Positions 24,113 to 34,291 of a DNA stretch of 64,000 bases are shown here, piece after piece. Each line of letters starts with the position of its first letter. Position 1 is the first letter of the stretch. The notes under the pieces were generated by a model. It was given only the letters and a program-made list of their open reading frames with translations, was not told the DNA's origin and made no database searches. Position numbers and translations under genes: made by a program. The stretch is from Hirundichthys speculiger (taxonomy: Eukaryota > Chordata > Actinopteri > Beloniformes > Exocoetidae), in the NCBI GenBank assembly GCA_018398805.1, contig JAGFBZ010000178.1:1399001-1463000 (forward strand). Reading direction: 5' to 3'.

Positions 24113-27100
24113 GATTTATAATATATTACAAAAAATTATCATTATTACTGCATTATTACTATATTAATGAGTAACAATGTCTTTAGAATATGTTTTGGAA
24201 GCATATTTTAACATATTTAATGTCATACATAGGTAGGGTTCGGCATGGTTTGGATTTTAACGATTCTGATTCCGATTCCAATTCTCTGTTTTGATTCCTG
24301 TTCAAAATGATTCTCGATTCCGAATTCTTTGATGTGTAGGTCAGCACATCATGACTTATCTAACAGTAGAATTTTTACATTAAAAAACTGAGAAGAGAAG
24401 GAGCCTTTTCACCACATTGGCTGTTACTTTTCTGTGGCACTCGTGTGTTTGCTCCACTGTCATTTTACCCCTCACAAGCAAGGTGAATGGGGTGTCACGT
24501 TGTTTGTTCGGCTTGAAAAAGGGAATAAAAATGTCCCCTCTAAATGTTCTGGACATCTCGAGTCACTGTTGCAGGTCCCCAGCAGCAATATTTCACCATG
24601 GCGTTATTATAGTATAATATTAACACTGATGATACACATCAGAAAAATAGCGAATTAACACAGTCCTTAACGGAGGAGCAGAAAGATTGTCCGACCTAGC
24701 AACAGTAACTAGGAAGGGGGCGGTGCTTACCGAAAGGTCAATTAAATACGGTACACTCGTTTATTTTTGTGAATGCCATGCAGGCGAAGGTGTTTTGCCA
24801 TATTAGTCGTGCACCCTTTAGCAGTAACACGCTTCCCGCAGATGTTGCACTGCGCCAAGTAGCCGTCATTTCCCGGACTGAAATGCAGCCAAACTCAAGA
24901 GCGGCGTCTCTTGGGATCCAAGTTGTGGCGAGTGAAGTCCCGTCGGTGACGGACGTCCACTAGCGTGGAGTTGAGTACACCGGATGGCGTAACATCAACA
25001 AACTAGTGCAGTAAATTAAAAAAAAAAAAAAAAATAAAAATAGCGCGGAACCGAAATTCAAAAATCTTCTAAATGATTTCAGAACCGGATGTTAGGAACC
25101 GAATCCTACTTGGAATCGTTTTTCGGTGCCCAACCCTATACATAGGCCTTTTAAAACTGCATCAATAATTCACAGATTTTTGGGATTTGCGGGGGGAGGA
25201 ATGAACGTAACTGCCACGAATAATAAGGGTCCTCAAATTTACTAAACATTCTGTAAGTACTGCAAGTAAATATATAAATACAGTGGTCATTAACTCTCCC
25301 TCTTTTGTGCCTACTGATAATTGGTTTTACAATCAGTTGACTTGTACAGACTGGTGACAAGTTGGCAGCGACTGGAAGAATGTCTGTATGAAGACTGTGT
25401 GGAACACTTATTGTATACATTTATATAAATGACTTAATGTTATCTGTAGGGACCCAGTTCACACCATCATTTAACTGGAATGACATTTATGAGTCTTGTC
25501 AGAGGTTTAAAATAACAATTTATTGCTCCCTGCACTACCATAAATTTTCCACTTTGGTGCAAACACATATTTCATTCTAACTTAAAACTGCTTTCATTGC
25601 TTCAATTTGTTTTGTTTTAGTCCATGATGAAAGTTTACACTCATTACTTTCTAATAATGGGTTTGTTTGTTTTTTTATTTTTTTAAATTTTACCTGTACT
25701 TTCTTTAGAGTGGCCATCTTGCCGATGAGTTGCCGGGAATTCTGGGCTGCTTTGTTGTGTGTGAGCTTCTGCTGCATGTGAGTCATGATTTTATCTTCCA
25801 GCGCCAGACGCAAAGCACGCTCTTTCTCCAGCTGCCTTCTCTGATTGTTCAGTTCAGTCTGGTACATACCAAGTTCCTTGGGAAAAAAAAAAATGATTAC
25901 ATAAATCAAAAATAAGAATCATGCGAGAATGAGAGTGGAGTAGTTACAGAATAAAACTAGGCGGACACTGTAGCAGTGATCTTCTTGTCATCTACCTACC
26001 TTGGTGCAGGTGGCGAGCGTCTTCTCCGTCTCGTGCAGAGTGCGGGAGCAGCTGTTGTAGTGGGCCAGCAAAGCATCTTGGTCAGCCTGTTTCTGACTCA
26101 TGAGTTTTTTATGAGTGTCAAACTCCTTCTCAGACCAGTTCAGCTCCATCGTGAGTGTCTCACTTTTCTCCTGTAGCCCAGAGATCGATTTCTGATGTCC
26201 CTCGATCTCTCTATGCAGCATTATCACCTGATGCTCGACGAAACTGGAGGAAAGAAACATAGCAGTAAAGATATTTTTTGTAATTCCCAACATTTACACT
26301 TATGCTCCTGGCTTGAAAAGTACTTTAATCTAAAACACTATTCATGTAGACAAACATTATGCCCAATATATTTCTAGAAAACGTCCCCAGGAAAGCCCTG
26401 AGCTCTCTTAAAGTTAAGTAGCACCATAAGATTCAACCTTCTCACCGCACAGCCTCCAGCATCGCGCTGAAGGCCTCATCTCGTCTCTTTATGGCCATGA
26501 GGCCGTTGTTCCACTGTTGAAGTAGCTGTCTATGTTCCACGAACAGCGTTTCTATTATCATTTCACTCTGCACAAAGACAGTCATTAATGGCCACATGCT
26601 GAGATGGATGGTAGTTAAATACCTTACCACTTCTGGGATTATGAGAATTTCACCACTTCAGAAGAAAATAAACAACTGGGACAAGAGTTTCAAAAAGCAA
26701 GAAGGGCGAAGATAAAGGAGCAGAAAGGAATTTACTTATATGTTTATAACTTTTCAAACAACTTTATCAGTTAGGATCTGTGTCCACAAGTGGTTGGTGG
26801 TTAGAAATATCAATAGCTGTACCAAATATGAGTAACTACTTGAAAACTAATCTTAGTCAGTTACCTCATAGAGTGCCTCTTTGACTGTACATTTCTCCTC
26901 GGCTTGAGCTCTGGTCTGGGCCTCATACGTGGCTATCTGCTGCGTCAGCCTCTCCACACCTTTTGTTAAGTGCTCAATATACAAATCCTTATGACACAGG
27001 TGGATCAAACAGGAAAAGGAAGCATTTCATTAAGGATAATTGCAATTACAATCAAAACCTTGAACAAAATTTTCTTTATAATGTGTCCAACTTCAGCGTG

Positions 27101-30100
27101 TGCACCTGCTTCAGTTTCTGCTCTTCTGCCTGAGTCTTCTCAGCTCCCACTTTGCGCCTGACGGTGCTCATTGTTTTGACTTTGGCGTGTAGATCTTCAC
27201 TGACTCCTTGTATGAAAATGAGGCATTGCATCACTTCATCTAACACTGCCTGTTGTCTGGAAACTGGAGAAGAAGGAAAATGAGTAAACAGCATAAAACC
27301 TAACATCCGTAGTTGAGATATATGAACTTGTACGTATTATTATAATACTGTATAGCCAATTAATGTTTAATCTGTTAAGATGTTTTGGCAAGAAAACTTT
27401 TTACATGAACATTAAAACTTATCAAAATAATAATAACAGTTTGTCTGTGGACAAACATGTTAGCACTGAGAAGGTGACTCGACAATGACTTAATAATTAT
27501 AATTTAATTCTATTTCCTTGATCAATATTTCTCTTTTATTTCCAACTAAGGTTAAAAGTGACAACCATTCTGCAATAAATGAATTATCAAAAAGTTGAAA
27601 GTGAAGTAGCAACTAGGGTTGCCAACCGTCCCTTGAAAAACGGAATCGTCCTGTATTTCTAAATTCGTACTTTAGTTTATAAATAGGGGAGGGTTCCGTT
27701 TTTCAAGGAACGGTTGGCAACCCTAGTAGCAACACAGTTAAGAGTGAAATATGAGCTTGGACAAGCTCCAAATGACGAGTCAGTCTCACCTTCAGCTGTG
27801 ACTCGGCTGTGCTGGTTGTTTGTCATGGAACATCTTCATCTTTGTCTCCCCCTGCTGATCCTGTACCTGGAGAGATTTGGTTTTAGCGTCTGCCAGAGTG
27901 CAGTGACTGTCTTCCAGCTTGTTTTTCCTTGTGGCCAGGTTCTTTTGAATCTTGAACATCCCAGCGTAGGCTTCCAATGAATATTGGTCATCTGCCCTCA
28001 CAACTGCTCGCTGGAGTCAAGGGAAAGGCACAGGAGAGGAATCAGAAAGCCAGTCGGAAAATGTATCATTTAATAAGACCATCTCAGTCTGTAAATTATT
28101 TCCTTTTGTTGTCCACTTTCTTTGCCAAAACAGTGATGCTAACCGACAATGATGGCGTAACGTTGTGCATTTATCTTGTTGTTGATAGTAAAGTTGCCAA
28201 CCTTTTCATCCAGTCCCAGGTTGAGTTTCTCCAGACGTCCTCTGAACGTAACAGTCATACTATCCTGGCACTTTCTGACCAGGGGCTACCAACACAAGAC
28301 AAAACACCAGGATGACAACTGCTGGGCAAGATATCTCCTATAATGTCTATGAACCTGTTGTTGAATGAAAATCTCTGAGCTGAGGCACAGTAATCTTTAT
28401 GGAGATTTACACAGATTTACATGCTAAAAGGTTTTTAGAAAGCACAAGCAAACATTTCCGTGTAACCAAAACTAATGTACTTGAGATAAAACTGATAATG
28501 TATGTTCTCTGAAAAGCAGTAAGATTAAAAAACAGTTGAATATAGAAAGTATAAGATTAGCAACAAACATGGTCCATGTCAAAAAAAGTTATCTCCTCTT
28601 CCTCCTCCTCCTCATCCTCCTCCTCCTCCTGTGGTAGCATCGGTGACATGTGACTAGTGTCTCCTGGTGCTGAGAAAATACGCAATGAAAAACATTATTT
28701 GATAAATCATCAGATCAAGTTGTGCTAAATTGTGAATACTGCTGAACAAACTCCATTTAGCAATTATGGAAGAATTAGGAGGATATTATGATAACTTCTT
28801 TTTCCACCACATTCAGTCATGGCTAAAGCAGCTACAGCAGCATGATGGTGGATGTTTCTAAATCTTTTGGTTGTCTCTTGCAGATGCCTTCATTATACCA
28901 ATAAATAAACAATTTTATTTTTTTCCTCCCACTAGATAATGGTGCTCTGATACAGTCCCACCTACAGGCACATCACAGTACCAGCCCATATTCATAGGTC
29001 AGTACTAGGCTGTATGGCTGCAGTTTGATTGACACTGATGCCTGAAAAACTGAACCTTTCTCTATTTCTGACAGAGGCAACGTTTCCAGCGGACAGGACA
29101 AAAAGACGTGCAATACCTCTTAACAAATAAACTATCAACATATCAACTATTAAACTAACATTGGCTAATATTTACACTAAACATATAACCCTAGTTGTTG
29201 CACAATTATGTTACTATACTGTATATCTACATTGTTGTGAACATGGAATATTCCTAATGAAATGGCTTTGGGAGAAGACACAAGTTTGGGACTTCAGCTA
29301 CGTCATAAGGTGTGGATTCCCCTGACTGGTCTGTTGACTAAAGGGGCTGTGCAGGACAGCATCCAGCTAATTGTCATGATATCCAGCTAAAGAGAAACAG
29401 CAATACAAACTTATAATGTTAAGGTAAATACACCACTTTCAGTTTGATAGCAAGCTTTTAACAGTGCAAAAAGGAAGAAGTGGTCAGTTTTGTTAAATGT
29501 ATTTTTGTTTGTTTGTTTTAATAATGTCAGGAAATGTGTATTTGTCTGTGAGGACTTAAAGAACATTTTCCAGCTTTAACTGGACTGCTTTTCCAACTGT
29601 CCCAGACAGCAATGTCATCATGTAACCTTTGTTGGAGTTCCTGTGGTTGATGGCATTAATGATCTGGAACCAAATCTGGCTTCAGCATGTATTTCTGGAT
29701 TTCTGGACTTGCCATTACAGCTGAGCAATATAACAGAAGTGTAAAATATATTGACATCTCACTTTTAAGGCTGGTATAATATGCGAATGAATATATATGA
29801 TATCAATACACGCTTAATGTTGTTTTAACACTTCTTTTTTTCCATTCAGCCTTCCCCTTCAGGGGTCACCACAGCAAATCATCTGCCTCCATCTAACTCT
29901 ATCCTCTAGTCTACATCCTCTTCTTTCACACCAACTAATTTCATGTCCTCTTCCACTACATCCATAAATCTCCTTTTATGTCTTCCTTTAGCCCTGGCAG
30001 TTCCAACCTCATCATCCTTCTATTGATATATTCACTATGCCTCCTCTGTAGATCTAAATGCTGTTTTAAGACTTTTTTTTTTTTTTTTTTTTCCGGAGAA

Positions 30101-30402
30101 CCATTTGTTCTCCTCTTGTCTCCGAGTCCATAGAAAGGGTACAGCTGATCTTTTTCTGCTCATTTTATCTGCTTAAACTTACCCCCTTTCTGCAACTGCA
30201 CCCAGACCTCTTCATCACATATAACTGTGTATTAGAGCCATTAGAGGAAACGAAGCTGTGGAACAGCTGTTCTGGTGGAACAGGATATTTCTGTTTTTAA
30301 CATACTATTTCTTTATCTAATCTTTTAGGGTTACCATTTCAGTTATATGTTACTGAAATACTCTGCAAGTACAAACTGACCCAATTAACATAGAAAAAAT
30401 AA

Positions 30403-30477
<75 letters not shown>

Positions 30478-31246
30478 GTTCTGAAATCTCAGACATTCAA
30501 TCAAACGGAAGAGACATAAGAACCTCCCGACACTCGACCAATCAGGAAACGCTTAAGACAACATCTTCTGATTTAAGGAAGTTGCTACCTGTGCGACTTT
30601 TCTTTATTGTTTTATGGTAAATACAATTATGATGGGTGCAAAGCTAACATAGAAGTACCCTAGATAAGACAAAAATGGTTGGAAACAGCCATCTCATGTC
30701 TACTTTAAATATACAGTCAGTTGCACAGATTTCTAAGCTGCATTTGCCAGTTTTGTTATCTCCATGCTGATAAGGACACTGCATTAAAGAGTGCTGTTCT
30801 GTGACATGCAGCTGTGCCTTGTTTTGACAGATTAGTGAGTGACAGGCTGCAGAGGAGCATTCACCTGCTTCACTGAGGTCAGGCTCGGGGACTGGCTCAT
30901 CAGACCGTGGCGCTGACATCTCCTGACCCACAGAAACATGCAAATGGAAAAGGTCTTTGACTATGAGCTGTACATTGTGTTCTGTAAAGTACAAATCTAC
31001 AAATTCTACATTTCAGAACTGTTATCAGTAAAGCTGTCTGCAACAGGGATGAGTTGTGAACAAACGTAAACAAAACTGGAAATAAAGCACATCAGAAAAG
31101 TGTTTTTTTTGCCCCCGTTCTGCACATCAAACCTCTGGATCAAGAGGTGGATCTGCTGTCTCATGACCTCCATCCTGCAGGTTGGAGTTGTCCTCATTTT
31201 GGTTGGAGCTCTCCTCTCCTAATGCCTCCACTCCTGCCTTCTCCAT
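17125..31246 (-). CDS. ccdc40: Coiled-coil domain-containing protein 40 (motile cilium axoneme)
   Basis: Known role: with CCDC39 it forms the 96-nm axonemal ruler needed for inner dynein arm and nexin-link assembly in motile cilia. Coding exons: 31133-31246, 30865-30922, 28569-28669, 28202-28264, 27790-28010, 27106-27263, 26865-26987, 26446-26567, 26000-26243, 25694-25876, 23247-23492, 22883-23096, 21802-21971, 21632-21723, 21374-21488, 18936-19124, 18702-18860, 17125-17334. The total gives 926 residues after discounting one extra base in exon 5. The first 110 residues are acidic and probably disordered, with a Glu/Asp run at about 71-83. The rest is almost unbroken coiled coil. Family-like blocks include DLYIEHLTKGVERL, QQLMLWEKKTQILKE and MKDEIHRIE. 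Human CCDC40 is longer (about 1140 residues), mainly at the N terminus. Start is the first ATG after a noncoding leader exon. The exon 3 donor (CAT/GTTTGT) is weak and the exon 13 donor is GC. Confidence 0.93.
17889..18640. mobile_element. Foldback element, 752 bp, with about 310-bp arms
   Basis: The left arm (17889 to about 18198) and right arm (about 18355 to 18640) are near-exact inverted copies rich in TTATAAT/ATTATAG; outer ends are GGTAACACTTTAT and ATAAAGTGTTACT. Flanks GAATTTAA and GAATGTAA are a likely 8-bp target duplication with one mismatch. No coding capacity. In the last ccdc40 intron. Confidence 0.8.
19455..19629. mobile_element. End fragment of the hAT family at 62474-63646
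   Basis: Starts TAAGGGCGTCCCGATC and matches the right end of the 62474-63646 copy in reverse orientation (GATCGGATCGGCCTTCGATC, CTCAAAAAGTGATCCTGATT), then stops abruptly. Confidence 0.7.
19637..20595 (+). mobile_element. hAT-type element with decayed BED zinc finger
   Basis: A/T-rich ends made of GAAAACGAAC and AAACTAAAACTAA repeats enclose a worn BED-finger frame at about 19932-20170: MAVAKVGRKRHSPIWDFFDY, a KCL pair in place of the C-x2-C motif, then, after a frame break, remains matching a GKN...HLK.FH pattern and DYLDKLPPPWKEA. The N-terminal part of a domesticated-looking but dead transposase. In ccdc40 intron 15. Confidence 0.6.
21796..21801 (-). other. GC donor site of ccdc40 intron 13
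   Basis: Exon 13 ends AAG and is followed by GCATGT, not GT. Both this end and the next exon (GATGCAGAG at 21723) are phase 0. They join KLK to DAEW at the position where human CCDC40 reads SLKASERE. The nearest GT downstream would add bases that break phase. Confidence 0.7.
22092..22791. mobile_element. Tigger/pogo-like element, about 700 bp
   Basis: Ends TACAGCGACCCCTCGCC and, reading inward from the right, TACAGTGATCCCTTATT are inverted and sit at TA dinucleotides. The subterminal CGCGGTT/AACCGTG pattern is typical of this group. No transposase frame. In ccdc40 intron 12. Confidence 0.65.
24041..24110. repeat. (AT)n microsatellite
   Basis: About 34 uninterrupted TA/AT units. Confidence 0.95.
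24234..25138. mobile_element. hAT element, 905 bp, with exact 8-bp target duplication
   Basis: TACATAGG flanks both sides (24226-24233, 25139-25146). Ends TAGGGTTCGGCA and TGCCCAACCCTA are inverted. Nested within an older Tigger-like element. Short frames only. Confidence 0.9.
27614..27725. mobile_element. Palindromic 112-bp hAT-type MITE with exact target duplication
   Basis: The outer 30 or so bases of each side are nearly perfect inverted copies starting TAGGGTTGCCAACCG. GTAGCAAC flanks both sides (27606-27613, 27726-27733). In ccdc40 intron 5. Confidence 0.92.
27790..28010 (-). other. ccdc40: ccdc40 coding exon 5 with apparent +1 frameshift
   Basis: The exon begins in phase 0 (RAVVRADDQYSLEAY) and stays open until a TGA just before a strong AAG/GTGAGA donor. 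That donor is phase 1 and fits the phase-1 acceptor of exon 6, but the exon is one base too long. Shifting frame near 27828-27836 gives CSMTNNQHSRVTAE and no stop. From the SH dipeptide to the next conserved block this gives 45 residues, the same spacing I count in remembered human CCDC40. A second donor at 27866 (CAG/GTACAG) would keep frame but drop about 30 residues of coiled coil. Confidence 0.75.
28670..29840. other. ccdc40 intron 2, unannotated part
   Basis: No exon or transposon end recognised; moderately A/T-rich. Confidence 0.4.
29845..30070 (-). repeat. Non-LTR (RTE-like) retrotransposon fragment
   Basis: Contains CCTTCAGGGGTCACCACAGC, ATCTGCCTCCATCTAACTCT, CTTCTTTCACACCAACTAAT and TCCATAAATCTCC, a well-spread fish LINE-tail pattern. 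A T-run follows at 30068-30092. Confidence 0.5.
30409..30474. repeat. (TA)n microsatellite
   Basis: About 33 TA units in ccdc40 intron 2. Confidence 0.95.
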
Positions 31247-31496
31247 TGTACCTAAAACCACAAACACGCGCTCAGACAGCAGCGTTTGATGTACTTTCTG
31301 TGGTTCAGTTTGTATAATGTGTAGATAAGACCGAAATTAGCAAGTGTTTAAAGGTTGAGGGAAATTATCGCATGGCCAATGGGAACGTAAAACTTTGATA
31401 ATTTAATATCTATACAAAAAACGACTTTTTGTTGTGAACCATTTTATCGTGATATCGCTTAAATGTTACACAATTTAACACATAAACGACACTTAC

Positions 31497-31620
31497 CAAG
31501 GCTGAACTACAGCTTACAAAACAACGGAGTGGCGTTACTAGGCAACCAGAAACTTCCGCTGCGGGAGGATGCGCAGATGCTAGCTGCGCAGCTGCGCGCG
31601 GCCGAGAACAGCTGATTTAA
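31497..31620 (-). promoter_or_regulatory. ccdc40: ccdc40 promoter and noncoding leader exon with RFX X-box
   Basis: On the minus strand a CTTG/GTAAGT donor at 31496/31497 ends a short noncoding exon. A matching TTTTAG acceptor lies just before the ATG. Immediately upstream, 31534-31546 reads GTTGCCTAGTAAC, an exact match to the RFX X-box consensus RYYNYY-N(1-3)-RRNRAC. Further upstream (31567-31602) is GC-rich with NRF1-like TGCGCAG repeats. RFX sites are the classic control element of ciliary genes, so the location fits the gene. The transcription start itself is inferred. Confidence 0.75.
31534..31546 (-). promoter_or_regulatory. RFX X-box
   Basis: GTTGCC-T-AGTAAC on the minus strand, about 290 bases upstream of the ccdc40 start codon and about 37 bases from the first donor site. 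It is nearly symmetric, so it also reads as an X-box on the plus strand. Confidence 0.75.
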
Positions 31621-32559
31621 CGTGTTAGTGCGCGGTTTTGGCAACCTGTAAAACAACTACCAGCTGTTATTAATACGGTTTGCCAGGCCACAACATTGGT
31701 GCCAAGTACAATTTGTATTCCGTTGTGTTGAGCTGCTGTGTACAATATAAATATCAGTCAAACTTTATTTGTATGGACTTTTCATACAACCGCCGCAAGA
31801 CAAAATGCTTTGCACAATTAAAACAAAAGAAACAGAATTAAAAAAAAAAGAAAAATGAATAAATCTCACCACATTCTACTACCAAAACACATGAATATAA
31901 ACAAGCTCACACACATGGATACAGATGTTATACAACACACACTCAGACCCAGATGAATAATTTAACAATAACTCCTGGAGATGGAGTCCTGGATGTCTCC
32001 CTGGAGAAGGTGTTTCAGGCATGTCCAACTAGGAGAAGACCACAGGGCAGACCCATCAAATTCAAAATAGGTTGATATTTTCATTAGAGTTCCAACCGAT
32101 TTGCAAAAGAAATATGATATTCTGATAAATTTACTTCCAGAAACACAAAACTTGAACAGGCTTCACAGGCGATCACAATCCTGGATTCCTCTTTTCAGCT
32201 CTGCCCGACTCTGCCTGGATCAGTGTGTTTCTGGTGGATAATCTGAGCAATGTCACTGAAGGATGCTTTTCCTTTACCTTGTCTTACATTTCTTAATTTT
32301 CAATTACTGACAATGTCAAATACCTCTACATTTCTCTGCACTGAGGCTTTCGCCATCGTGGCTCAACTCTGATGTGATTCAACCGTCCTTCATTTAAAAC
32401 AACAACTGAAGCAGTTTGAGTGCAAGACCTTTATGTAGACCAATCGCTTTGAAATATTAAAGGAATACTTTCAGCAGCACTGAAATCAGAGTGCGCCCCC
32501 CACACTGAATAAAGTAAAGCAAGTAAGATTATCAGAAAGAATCAGTCTGAAGCCAAAAC
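31621..32559. other. Intergenic between ccdc40 promoter and tex2 3' end
   Basis: Contains a short fish repeat at about 31755-31850 (TTTATTTGTATGGACTTTTC, TGCTTTGCACAATTAAAA) and nothing else I recognise. Confidence 0.4.
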
Positions 32560-34291
32560 CAACAAGGCTGTCGTTAACAGATTTATTGTGCTCTATAAAT
32601 AAGGCAGATACACATATAATTACTGAATTTGGCCTTAAAATTACACATGTAATTCTCAAAAAGTCAAAAATTCACAGATACAAATCATCTCACAATCTTC
32701 ATATATCCTCAGAAAATGTCGTTTCATTCTGGTTGCACCAAAGAAGTAGTCGAAAACTGAAGCCATCACCCACTTTACATCGTCATTCAAAAATACCAAG
32801 GCAGGAAAAGGAAAAACACTTGTGAAAATCAGCCGTGTTACAGTGCTTCATTTTCCTAGAAGGATCATAAATAACAAGAAAAGGCAAGAGTTCCTGTAAA
32901 CAAGATTAACACGTGTATTTCTCTGGTAAATCTGTAAATGTAAGCCTAAAATGCTTTAGAAATACAGGACATGTACCTTTAAGCACAGAGAGGAATCGAG
33001 CACTAAAGGGCTTTGGTTATAATTACAAATTTGTAGAAAAGTGAACCTGTTGTCGGCTAAACATTCTAGGCAAAAGATGCTTAATGGAATCTATTTGTAG
33101 CTTAACTTCACTTAAGTGTTGTCAACCACACTGAGGCATCTGTCTACGTACAGTATGGCAGGTAGTCTTTTTTTCTTTTTAAAGCACTGTCACATTTAAA
33201 GGTCATTTAAACTCATCCCCAATCTTTTAAATCAACATCGATGCCACCGAGTAGAAGAGATGCACAGACAAATGCAACACTTGTTACTCTGTAAGCTTAG
33301 TGATTAACTGACACGTGGATAAAAGATACATGAGGTTAATCTGAAGGGGGAAAAAATGCATTGTGCAATTATTTGCATACCCCCAGTCAAATTTCAACTA
33401 GGTAAGAAACAGTTTCATTCAGTAACAAATGGAAACAAAAACATCCATACATACATTCAACAGATGCGTTAGAGGCCTCGTACGCTTCATCAGGCAAACC
33501 ATTCGCATGTCGTCCCTCTGCAGGACCACACTAAAGGCTACGCAGCATTTCTATCATTGCACTTACAGTGTTAGGCATTGGTCATTAATGTGGAATTTAT
33601 ATGGTCAGTGACACGTTTCTACTGCATCACTTGCTCTTGAGCATCATTTCCATATGTGCAGATGTGGATAACGGCATCAGTGGCATAGAAACGGGGGGGT
33701 TTGGCAATGGAACACGGTCAGGTCACAGCACGAAGCAATACTGTTTCTTAACACCTGATTTATGTTTAATGGTAACTAACCCTAACGTCAAGCGTCTGAG
33801 CATCTGGCGTGCATTCACTATTAACTCCTCTCAGCTCAACATATCATCACACTGCAACTCCAGGGGCCCGCCACACACCCCCCTCCTCGTCTGCAGACTG
33901 TAAGGTACCTGGCGAATGGGCTCCCATCGATGTGTTCAAAGGACATAATATACTTCAATATACCGATACAGTATGTGTCGACCATTTAATTCAACCCGCG
34001 CCCAGTTAGGAGCCAAGTATGATCCACCTTCAAACGGGAGCTGCTCATCAATAAAACCTTTTTACTGATGAGCTTCAGTATAGCAGCAAGCAACAGTTTG
34101 TCTTCAGTGTCCATTTGGTCAATTTCATCTCGTTTCTGTTAAGCTCACAGAGTTTTCTTTTCGACTAGATGAGAGAGCAACTCACTTTGGGAATGTGTTT
34201 TATTACATTAGTGTTAGACCTAAAGACGTCTGCTCCAGTTCCCATTTTGAGACTTCATAAACTTCCGGCAGTGCTGTAAACAATCTAATAT
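32560..34291 (-). other. tex2: tex2 3' UTR
   Basis: After the TAA at 34292-34294 no further coding potential is seen. The first convincing minus-strand AATAAA is at 32582-32587, giving an inferred 3' UTR of about 1.7 kb. The stretch has no recognisable transposon. Confidence 0.5.

Larger units (their letters stand above)
23925..25240. mobile_element. Tigger-like element split by (AT)n and a hAT insertion
   Basis: Left part (CCGTTCACGGTTCACCGTTC) and right part (about 25147-25235; TTTGCGGGGGGAGGAATGAA, CACGAATAATAAGGG) look like the two ends of one element. The centre is occupied by a TA microsatellite and by the hAT copy at 24234-25138. Confidence 0.5.

Noticed and set aside
31066..31073. 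Forkhead (FOXJ1-like) site GTAAACAA in ccdc40 intron 1
   Set aside because: Such a short motif is expected by chance at this frequency; no cluster or symmetry supports it.
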